Shown piece after piece: positions 1 to 5,465 of a stretch of DNA of 8,782 bases (position 1 is its first letter; each line of letters begins with the position of its first letter). The stretch covers positions 1 through 8,782 of the forward strand of contig JAAZBQ010000316.1 in assembly GCA_012513725.1 (NCBI GenBank). The letters are read 5' to 3'. The notes below the pieces were generated by a model. The model worked only from the letters and a program-made list of their open reading frames with translations. It was not told the DNA's origin and searched no databases. The position numbers and the translations under genes are program-made. The stretch is from Chloroflexota bacterium (GTDB taxonomy: Bacteria; Chloroflexota; Anaerolineae; UBA1429).

Positions 1-81
1 CGTGGCGCGAAAACCAGCCCAGCCTCGCTGAAAGCGGGTGGGGTACAGGGCATCGAACACCGAGGTCTCTGGGATGGGCAT
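1..81 (-). CDS. Possible 5' end of an unrecognised minus-strand gene (partial)
   Basis: Reading leftwards from an ATG at 81-79, 27 codons stay open to the window edge and translate as MPIPETSVFDALYP followed by TRFQRGWAGFRAT. Codon third positions are mostly G or C, as in neighbouring genes. The ATG lies 32 nt beyond the stop of the GIY-YIG gene on the same strand, so the two could be co-transcribed. No Shine-Dalgarno sequence is visible before the ATG. An in-frame TTG at 117-115 overlaps the upstream stop codon (TTGA) and would be an alternative, translationally coupled start. I do not recognise the family from so few residues. It could also be a chance open stretch in GC-rich DNA. Confidence 0.4.
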   Translation of the reverse strand, partial: MPIPETSVFDALYPTRFQRGWAGFRAT

Positions 82-113
82 GCGGGCGAGGGTAGCACGC
101 GGCCGCCGGGGCG

Positions 114-557
114 TCAATTCGCCCACAGGCTGCGCGAGAGATGGCGGAAACCCCCGAATCCCAGCGCCTCGAGCGGCGGGCGCCCGACAAACCGCACCAG
201 GTGCCCCGGGCAGCGGCAGTCCGAGGCACCGAAACGCGGAGGATACCGCTCGGCGCCCGGCAGCGCGGCCAGGCGCTGGGCCAGGGCGCACTCGCGCCGT
301 TCTGCGCCGACCCGGTACCAGACCTCTTGCACCGTGCCGTGGGCCAGGAGATAGTCGATATGCCAGTGGAGCCGCTTTTCGCGGCGGAGGTGGCGCCCGA
401 CGCGCCCGGCCAGGCCGCCGAGGGCACTGCCCACGTACAGGTACCACCCGGCGGGAAAGACCCAGCGGCCCAGGCGACCGACCGCCACCTCCCGAGCCTC
501 GCGCATCTCCACCACCAGGATGTAGGTGCCCGGATTCCGGGACAGTTCCTGCAACAC
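114..557 (-). CDS. GIY-YIG / DUF123 family nuclease-like protein
   Basis: A 147-residue protein that matches the DUF123 branch of the GIY-YIG fold, known as a stand-alone protein and as a C-terminal extension of some endonuclease III homologues. Counted from the GTG start: GTY at 10-12 (the GIY element), YVGSAL at 41-46 (the YIG element), Arg52 and RHLRREK at about 55-61 (the usual catalytic-arginine region), WHIDYLL at 65-71, a conserved Cys90, and FGASDCRCPGHL at 109-120 with a Cys/His cluster that may bind metal. Nuclease activity is inferred from the fold; the substrate is not known. An ATG at 629 would add 24 unconserved residues and lies upstream of the likely promoter, so it is unlikely. 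GGGAGG at 562-567 sits 4 nt before GTG 557 and 7 nt before TTG 554, so the start is one of these. Family assignment is confident; function is not. Confidence 0.88.
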   Translation of the reverse strand: MLQELSRNPGTYILVVEMREAREVAVGRLGRWVFPAGWYLYVGSALGGLAGRVGRHLRREKRLHWHIDYLLAHGTVQEVWYRVGAERRECALAQRLAALPGAERYPPRFGASDCRCPGHLVRFVGRPPLEALGFGGFRHLSRSLWAN

Positions 558-589
558 CGATCCTCCCGACGCACTGCACTTGTAGGGGC

Positions 590-618
590 AGTCTAGCGCC
601 CAGGGGCCGCACAGACAA
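590..618 (-). promoter_or_regulatory. Probable sigma-70-type promoter for the GIY-YIG gene
   Basis: On the minus strand, TTGTCT (618-613) is followed after exactly 17 nt by TAGACT (595-590); each matches 4 of 6 consensus bases. Transcription would begin near 583, about 25 nt before the GTG/TTG start and just upstream of the GGGAGG site. The fit to that start, rather than the ATG at 629, supports both calls. Confidence 0.45.
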
Positions 619-642
619 CCGAAACCCAAGCCAGGGGACAGA

Positions 643-671
643 TTGCCCGCTGAAACCCCCTATGGTATAAT
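643..671 (+). promoter_or_regulatory. Near-consensus extended -10 promoter for the EF-G-like gene
   Basis: TTGCCC (643-648) and a perfect TATAAT (666-671) are separated by 17 nt. TGG at 663-665 provides the TGn extended -10 element. The predicted start of transcription is near 678, giving a leader of about 36 nt that carries AGGAGGG (697-703) 10 nt before the ATG at 714. This is the best promoter match I see in the window, in keeping with a well-expressed translation factor. Confidence 0.75.
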
Positions 672-713
672 CCCCCGGTAACTATCGACTAGGCGTAGGA
701 GGGCCCCTTTTCT

Positions 714-2789
714 ATGAAAGACGTCAAACCGGAGGAAATGCGCAACATTGTTCTTCTGGGCCACGGCAACTGTGGCAAGACCACGCTGAGCGAGGTCCTC
801 CTATACGACGCAGGCGCGATCTCGCGCCTGGGTACGGTCGAGGAAAAGAACACTGTTTCGGACTATGACGACGACGAGCACGCGCGCGGCGTCTCGGTCA
901 ACCTTTCCATCCTGCCGCTCGAATGGCGCGACAAGCGCGTGACGCTGCTCGACGCGCCGGGCTACACCGACTTTGTCGGCGAGGTCAAGAACGGCTTGCG
1001 TGCCGCCGACGGGGCGGTGATGGTCGTGTGCGCCGCGTCGGGCGTCGAAGTGGGCGCCGAGCTGCAGTGGCAGTTCGCCGACGAGACGGCCATGCCGCGG
1101 ATGGTGTTCATCAACAAAATGGACCGCGACAACGCCTCGTTCGAGCGCACGCTGGAGCAGCTCCGCACCAAGTTCGAGGCCAAGTTCGTGCCCATCACCC
1201 TCCCGATCGGCGCCTTTACCTCCTTTTCCGGCATCGTCGACCTCCTGTCGATGAAAGCCTACATGGGGCCCGAGGGCACCGAGGCCGAGATTCCGGCCGA
1301 GATGCGCGACGCCGCCGAAACCGCGCGCATGGAGATGATGGAGTTCGCCGCCGAGTCCGACGACGAGCTGATGCTCAAGTACTTGGACGACGAGGACCTG
1401 ACCCACGAGGAGATCATCGGCGCGCTCTCGCAGGGCGCCAAGAACGGTAGCCTCGTGCTGGTGCTGGCCGGCTCGGCCACCAAGAACATCGGCGCCCGTA
1501 GGCTGCTGGACGCCATAGTGGACATGATGCCCAGCCCCACCGAAAGCTCGGTGCGGGCTATTGAGGGCGCCTCTGGTGAGGAGGTCGCGCTGTCGGCGGA
1601 TGCCAATGGTCCGCTGGTGGTGCAGGTGTTCAAGACCCTGGCCGACCCCTTTGTGGGCAAGCTGACCTATTTCCGGGTCTTCTCGGGCACCCTAACCTCC
1701 GACTCGCGGGCCTACAACGTGAACCAGGAGACCGAAGAGCGCCTCGGGCAGCTGTTCGAGGTGCGGGGCAAGGAGCAGACCCCGGTCGACGCCATCAAGG
1801 CGGGGGGCATCGGCGCGGTGGCCAAGCTCAGCGAGACGACCACCGGCGACACGCTCTGCGATCGCGGCACGCCCTACCAGATGCCCCAAATCGTCTATCC
1901 GGAGCCCTTGTTCTCGGCCGCGGTGTTCCCCAAGACCAAGGCCGACCTGGACAAGCTGGGCACCGGCCTGGCGCGCCTGGTCGAGGAGGACCCCACCCTG
2001 CGGGTGGAGCGGAATACGGAGACCAACGAGTCGATCATCTCCGGCATGGGCGATTCGCACATCCAGATCGCCGCGCGGCGCCTGGCGCAAAAGTTCGGCG
2101 TCGAGATCATCACCGAGCTGCCCACCATCCCCTACCGGGAGACCATCACCAAGGCAGCCCAGATCCAGGGGCGCCACAAAAAGCAGACCGGTGGCCGCGG
2201 CCAGTTCGGCGACGTCTGGATCCGCTTTGAGCCTCTGGAGCGCGGTGAGGGGTTTGAGTTCGATAGCGAGATCTTTGGCGGCTCGGTGCCCCGGCAGTAC
2301 GTGCCGGCGGTGGAAAAGGGCCTCCGCGAGGTCATGTCCACGGGTGTGATTGCCGGGTATCCGACGGTCGATTTCAAGGCGGTCATCTATGATGGGTCGT
2401 ACCACCCGGTGGACTCGTCGGAAATGGCCTTCAAGCTCGCGGCGCACCTGGCGTTCCGCAACGGCCTTCCCGAGGCGGGCCCCGTGCTCCTGGAGCCGGT
2501 CTATAACATTACCGTGACGGTGCCCGAGGACTCGATGGGCGACATCCTCGGCGACCTGAACACCCGGCGCGCCCGGGTGCAGGGCATGGAGAACGTGCGC
2601 GGCAACGGCGTGGTGACGGCCCAGGTGCCGCTCGCCGAGATCCAGCGCTACGCGACGGATCTCCGCTCAATGACCCAGGGCCGTGGCTACTTTACCATGC
2701 AGTTCTCGCACTATGACATCGTGCCGAGCCACCTGGTGGATTCCATCGCCCAGCAAGCGCAGGAGCGCCTGGAGAAGGAACGCGAGTAG
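714..2789 (+). CDS. fusA: EF-G-like translational GTPase (EF-G-2 type paralogue)
   Basis: A 691-residue protein with all five EF-G domains. The GTPase domain carries G1 GHGNCGKT (16-23), a switch I stretch ending ARGVSV (57-62), G3 DAPGY (80-84), G4 NKMD (134-137) and a G5-like GSA (253-255). Domain II starts near 300, and domain III includes GMGDSHIQI (444-452). Domain IV has KKQTGGRGQFGDVW (489-502) and YDGSYHPVDSSEMAF (559-573). Domain V follows from about 593 with PEDSMGDILGDLNTRR. Canonical EF-G promotes ribosomal translocation and ribosome recycling using GTP. Here G1 is GHGNCGKT rather than GHIDAGKT, and G3 is DAPGY rather than DTPGH, so the position of the catalytic histidine is a tyrosine. 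These traits mark the EF-G-2 or EF-G-like branch (for example Thermus EF-G-2), whose exact role is unsettled. A canonical fusA probably lies elsewhere in the genome. The start is fixed by AGGAGGG upstream and the strong promoter. Confidence 0.93.
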   Translation: MKDVKPEEMRNIVLLGHGNCGKTTLSEVLLYDAGAISRLGTVEEKNTVSDYDDDEHARGVSVNLSILPLEWRDKRVTLLDAPGYTDFVGEVKNGLRAADGAVMVVCAASGVEVGAELQWQFADETAMPRMVFINKMDRDNASFERTLEQLRTKFEAKFVPITLPIGAFTSFSGIVDLLSMKAYMGPEGTEAEIPAEMRDAAETARMEMMEFAAESDDELMLKYLDDEDLTHEEIIGALSQGAKNGSLVLVLAGSATKNIGARRLLDAIVDMMPSPTESSVRAIEGASGEEVALSADANGPLVVQVFKTLADPFVGKLTYFRVFSGTLTSDSRAYNVNQETEERLGQLFEVRGKEQTPVDAIKAGGIGAVAKLSETTTGDTLCDRGTPYQMPQIVYPEPLFSAAVFPKTKADLDKLGTGLARLVEEDPTLRVERNTETNESIISGMGDSHIQIAARRLAQKFGVEIITELPTIPYRETITKAAQIQGRHKKQTGGRGQFGDVWIRFEPLERGEGFEFDSEIFGGSVPRQYVPAVEKGLREVMSTGVIAGYPTVDFKAVIYDGSYHPVDSSEMAFKLAAHLAFRNGLPEAGPVLLEPVYNITVTVPEDSMGDILGDLNTRRARVQGMENVRGNGVVTAQVPLAEIQRYATDLRSMTQGRGYFTMQFSHYDIVPSHLVDSIAQQAQERLEKERE

Positions 2790-2813
2790 CCGGCGGTGTA
2801 GCGCAGGCAACGC

Positions 2814-2849
2814 GAGGGCAGGCGGTCGGATCACCGGCAGCCTGCCCTC
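2814..2849 (+). terminator. Terminator-like hairpin after the EF-G-like gene
   Basis: GAGGGCAGGC (2814-2823) and GCCTGCCCTC (2840-2849) form a perfect 10-bp stem with a 16-nt loop, 24 nt after the EF-G-like stop codon. Only a short TCTTGC follows, so the U tract is poor. It may attenuate or stabilise the 3' end rather than fully stop transcription before the PHP gene. Confidence 0.5.
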
Positions 2850-2908
2850 TTGCACAAGGCCCTAGCGTGACGATTCGCTGCAGCATCCACATACGCGGGA
2901 GACGGACG

Positions 2909-3577
2909 TTGATCAAGGTCGACCTGCACGTCCACACGTCCTATTCGGCTGATTCGCTCACCCTCCTCGAGCATGTCGTCCTCTATGCCAGGCGCCGGGG
3001 GCTCGGCGCGGTGGCCATCACCGATCACAACACCATCCAGGGTGCCCTGCGCTTGCGGCGTACGTCCGGGTTCCCGATCATCGTCGGCGAAGAGGTGCTC
3101 ACCACCCGGGGAGAAATCTGCGGCCTCTTTCTAGAGAACGAGATCCCCGCCGGCCTCTCACCACGCGAGACGGTGCGCCGCATCCGAGAGCAGAACGGCA
3201 TCGTCTACATCCCCCACCCGATGGACCGCTTTCGGGGCTCGGCGCTGGAGCCCGCCGCCCTGCTGGAGGTGATCCACGACGTGGACGCCATCGAGGTGCT
3301 GAACGCGAGGAACACCCTGGCAGCCGACAACCGCCTGGCCACGGAACTCGCCGAGCGGTACCACCTGCTGGCCACCGCCGGCAGCGACGCCCACCACGCG
3401 CTGGAAATCGGGCGCGCTTATGTCGAGATGCCCGCCTTTGCGGACCGGGATGGCTTTCTGGCCAGCCTGGCGCAGGGAACGGTGCGCGGGCACCTGTCGT
3501 GGCCGCTGGTACACGTGGCCAGCACCTACGCCAAGGTGGCCAAGAACATCCGCGAGCAGCGCCTCTTTGCGCGCTAG
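2909..3577 (+). CDS. PHP-domain metal-dependent phosphoesterase
   Basis: A 222-residue protein with the PHP (polymerase and histidinol phosphatase) fold, which binds two or three metal ions and hydrolyses phosphoesters. From the TTG start: HVH at 7-9 (motif I), TDHN at 38-41 (motif II), GEE at 60-62, HP at 103-104, and GSDAHH at 158-163 (motif IV). All main metal ligands appear present. The section after the first motifs resembles the PHP-associated C-terminal part seen in YciV/TrpH-like proteins, some of which act on nucleotides or short RNAs; here the substrate is unknown. The frame opens further upstream at GTG 2867, but that adds an unconserved arginine-rich stretch. GGGAG (2897-2901) lies 7 nt before TTG 2909, giving a standard LIKVDLHVHTSYSADS beginning. 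The next gene starts 23 nt downstream, so the two probably form an operon. Confidence 0.88.
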   Translation: MIKVDLHVHTSYSADSLTLLEHVVLYARRRGLGAVAITDHNTIQGALRLRRTSGFPIIVGEEVLTTRGEICGLFLENEIPAGLSPRETVRRIREQNGIVYIPHPMDRFRGSALEPAALLEVIHDVDAIEVLNARNTLAADNRLATELAERYHLLATAGSDAHHALEIGRAYVEMPAFADRDGFLASLAQGTVRGHLSWPLVHVASTYAKVAKNIREQRLFAR

Positions 3578-3600
3578 GCGCGCGGAACGGGAGGAGCCCG

Positions 3601-4086
3601 ATGCGTATTGGCATCCTGTCGGATATCCACGACAACATCTGGGCGCTGGCCGACGCGCTGACCCGTCTGCAGGGTTGTGAGGCGCTCCTGGTGCTCGGCG
3701 ACCTGTGTGCGCCGTTCACCATCACGGCCATCGCCGAAGGGTTCGCCGGGCCCGTCCACGTGGTGTGGGGCAACAACGACGGCGACAAGCTGCTGATCAC
3801 CCGCAACGCCGACCGCGCCGACAATGTCACCCTCCACGGCGACATCGCCACGCTGCAGATCGGCGGGCGCAGCATTCTGATCACCCACTATGCCGAGGTC
3901 GCCCGGCCGATCGCCGCCGCCGGGATGCACGACCTGGTCTGCTTTGGGCACAGCCACCGCCGGAGCATCGAGCAGGTGGGCCGGACGGTGCTCCTGAACC
4001 CGGGCGAAGTGATGGGGCGCTTTGGCGTGCACAGCGTCGGGGTGTACGATACCAGTACGGGCCAGGCCGAGATACTAGAGTTCTAG
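3601..4086 (+). CDS. YfcE/MJ0936-type metallophosphoesterase
   Basis: A 161-residue calcineurin-like phosphoesterase of the short YfcE/MJ0936 class. The di-metal site reads clearly: SDIHDN at 7-12 (Asp8, His10), GDL at 33-35 (Asp34), GNND at 57-60 (Asn58), THY at 95-97 (His96) and GHSH at 116-119 (His117, His119). The late NPGEVMGRFG (133-142) resembles the family's NPGS segment. Relatives hydrolyse phosphodiesters in vitro with manganese or nickel, and the natural substrate is usually unknown. The length is typical for the class. GGAGGAG (3590-3596) precedes the ATG by a few bases and decides the start over upstream in-frame codons. It follows the PHP phosphoesterase by 23 nt, and hairpins follow downstream, so it seems to be the last gene of this unit. 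Confidence 0.9.
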   Translation: MRIGILSDIHDNIWALADALTRLQGCEALLVLGDLCAPFTITAIAEGFAGPVHVVWGNNDGDKLLITRNADRADNVTLHGDIATLQIGGRSILITHYAEVARPIAAAGMHDLVCFGHSHRRSIEQVGRTVLLNPGEVMGRFGVHSVGVYDTSTGQAEILEF

Positions 4087-4106
4087 GCCCCCGGGACCGT
4101 ATGCGT

Positions 4107-4120
4107 CCGCCGCGAGGCGG
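4107..4120 (+). repeat. Small GNRA-type hairpin downstream of the phosphoesterase
   Basis: CCGCC (4107-4111) and GGCGG (4116-4120) enclose a GCGA loop, which has the stable GNRA form. It lies 20 nt past the stop codon. It may protect the mRNA 3' end; a regulatory role is not shown. Confidence 0.4.
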
Positions 4121-4140
4121 CCCTCGCCTATCCGGCCCTC

Positions 4141-4171
4141 GGTCCGCCACGCAAGTCGCGTGTGGCGGACC
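4141..4171 (+). terminator. Terminator-like hairpin between the phosphoesterase and sigma operons
   Basis: GGTCCGCCAC (4141-4150) and GTGGCGGACC (4162-4171) make a perfect 10-bp stem with an 11-nt loop that contains a further short GC pairing. No T run follows (CAACTCCC). It sits in the 180-bp gap before the sigma factor start, where an operon boundary is expected. The rest of that gap shows no gene. Confidence 0.5.
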
Positions 4172-4218
4172 AACTCCCTCGCCATCGCCGCAACCCCGAG
4201 CGCCGTCTCGCGTAGTGG

Positions 4219-4227
4219 TGGTATAGC
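4219..4227 (+). promoter_or_regulatory. Possible extended -10 element before the sigma factor gene
   Basis: TGGTATAGC at 4219-4227 resembles a TGn-TATAAT extended -10. No convincing -35 hexamer is found 16-18 nt upstream. Transcription from it would start about 4234-4237, at or just before the ATG at 4237. The transcript would then be nearly leaderless for that ATG, or have a leader of about 30 nt for GTG 4267. No clear ECF-type autoregulatory promoter was recognised. Confidence 0.35.
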
Positions 4228-4266
4228 ACGACGTTAATGGCCGCCACGGCAATAGAGGAGCGATGG

Positions 4267-4884
4267 GTGGACGCCGATCAGGAGCGTCTGTGGGTAGCAC
4301 GTGCCATGTCCGGAGACGACGAGGCCTTTACCAAACTGGTAGAGGCCTATCAGGGCCCGGTGTACAACCTGGCCTACCGGATGCTGGGCACCGCAGCAGA
4401 AGCCGAGGATGCCGCGCAGGAGACCTTTCTGCGCGTCTACACGCGGCTGGATTCCTACGATCCCCAACGCAAGCTCTCCTCGTGGATCCTGTCCATCGCC
4501 TCACATCACTGTGTGGACCGTCTGCGGCGCCGACGCGGGAACACCGTCTCGATGGAAGAGATCATGTCCTGGCGTTGGCTCCCCGACGAAAAGCCCAAGC
4601 CCGAGGAGCGCACGCTGGCGCAGGAAAAGAACACCGCCATCCACCGGCTCCTCCAGGATCTGCCCGAGCAGTATCGCCTGGCCATCGTCTTGCGCTACTG
4701 GCAGGACCTATCGTATGAGGAGATGGCTGAGGTGACGGATTCGACGGTAAGCGCGGTGAAATCGCGCCTGCACCGCGCCCGACAGATGATGGCCGCCAAG
4801 ATGGCCGAGGCGGAGGCCGCGGAGCGGGCGGGGCTAGGGTTGGAAAGGAGGGTACCAGACAATGCAGTGCCGGGAAGCATCTGA
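4267..4884 (+). CDS. ECF-type RNA polymerase sigma factor
   Basis: A 205-residue group IV sigma-70 factor that would direct RNA polymerase to a small regulon when released by its anti-sigma. Region 2 covers about residues 20-90, with AFTKLVEAYQGPVYNLAYR, then DAAQETFLRVY (the core-binding segment) and WILSIASHHCVDRLRRRR (the -10 recognition helices). Region 4 covers about 125-175, with LPEQYRLAIVLRYWQDLSYE and the helix-turn-helix ending STVSAVKSRLHRAR, which binds the -35 element. Between them lies a linker containing SWRWLPDEKPKPEE. Region 3 is absent, as expected for the ECF group. The start is uncertain: AGAGGAG (4254-4260) is 6 nt before GTG 4267, while an in-frame ATG at 4237 adds 10 residues but has no ribosome binding site and may be leaderless. 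The 3' end overlaps the anti-sigma gene by 23 nt. The regulon cannot be read from this window. Confidence 0.92.
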   Translation: MDADQERLWVARAMSGDDEAFTKLVEAYQGPVYNLAYRMLGTAAEAEDAAQETFLRVYTRLDSYDPQRKLSSWILSIASHHCVDRLRRRRGNTVSMEEIMSWRWLPDEKPKPEERTLAQEKNTAIHRLLQDLPEQYRLAIVLRYWQDLSYEEMAEVTDSTVSAVKSRLHRARQMMAAKMAEAEAAERAGLGLERRVPDNAVPGSI

Positions 4885-5416
4885 ACTGGTATCGCTGCGG
4901 CTGGACGTAGCGCTGCCGCCGACAGCAGAGCAATCCCTGCAGGAGCACCTGGGAGAGTGCCAGGGCTGCCACTGGGAGGCGGACGCACTGGCCCGCCTGG
5001 ATCTTCTGCTCTCCGAGGCACCCCGCGTGAGCCCTGCCCCCCAGTTCGCCGGACGGGTGATGGCCCGCATTCACCGGCGCCGGCGCTGGATGGCCGTGTG
5101 GCGGGGGGGAGTGGTGCTCGTGCTGGGCATGATCATCATGGCGGCCCTGTGCCTCGTGCCGCTCGCGCACCCCGCCTCTCCGGTGGCCGACGTGCTGAAT
5201 AGCCCCTCGCTGGTCAGCACCCTGGTGGGTGTTCTGGTGCGTATCGCCAACCTCGCTGCCACCCTGATGGGGGCGGCGAGGTTGGTGGGCGAGGCGTTCG
5301 TGGGCTCCTCTGGGCACCTGTTCCTGGCCGGCCTGATGGCCCTGGCGGCCGGTCTGGCGCTCATCTGGCTACGGCTGGTGGGGCGCGCCTCGATGGCCGT
5401 GGGCAAAACGTCGTGA
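4862..5416 (+). CDS. Zinc-finger anti-sigma factor with three membrane spans
   Basis: A 184-residue membrane protein, likely the negative regulator of the adjoining ECF sigma. The N-terminal cytoplasmic part has the zinc-binding anti-sigma signature His-x3-Cys-x2-Cys at His29, Cys33 and Cys36 (HLGECQGC), plus Cys3 in the usual MQCREASEL opening. A helical linker runs to about residue 75, with a basic RRRR (72-75) just before the first membrane segment. Hydrophobic spans lie at about 82-101, 117-138 and 152-172. Most family members have one span and a periplasmic sensor domain; this one has three spans and almost no extracellular domain, so any signal may be read in the membrane or through a partner. 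AAAGGAGGG (4844-4852) lies 9 nt before the ATG, inside the end of the sigma gene, and the 23-nt overlap suggests translational coupling. The pairing with the sigma factor is inferred from motif and position. Confidence 0.85.
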   Translation: MQCREASELVSLRLDVALPPTAEQSLQEHLGECQGCHWEADALARLDLLLSEAPRVSPAPQFAGRVMARIHRRRRWMAVWRGGVVLVLGMIIMAALCLVPLAHPASPVADVLNSPSLVSTLVGVLVRIANLAATLMGAARLVGEAFVGSSGHLFLAGLMALAAGLALIWLRLVGRASMAVGKTS

Positions 5417-5465
5417 TCCGACGAATCCGAACGTCCTGGAAACACGGGGATCTGCGGAGGACCGT

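Noticed and set aside
38..670. Long plus-strand open frames of 151 and 210 codons opposite the GIY-YIG gene
   Set aside because: Their translations are Arg/Pro/Gly-rich with no family features, and they lie antisense to a clear DUF123 protein. One also runs through the EF-G-like promoter.
1692..2447. Minus-strand 251-codon frame inside the EF-G-like gene
   Set aside because: A complement-frame shadow of a strongly conserved gene, with no recognisable motif.
3569..3583. GCGCGC-TAG-GCGCGC inverted repeat spanning the PHP stop codon
   Set aside because: Only 6 bp of simple alternating GC with a 3-nt loop; easily expected by chance in this composition.
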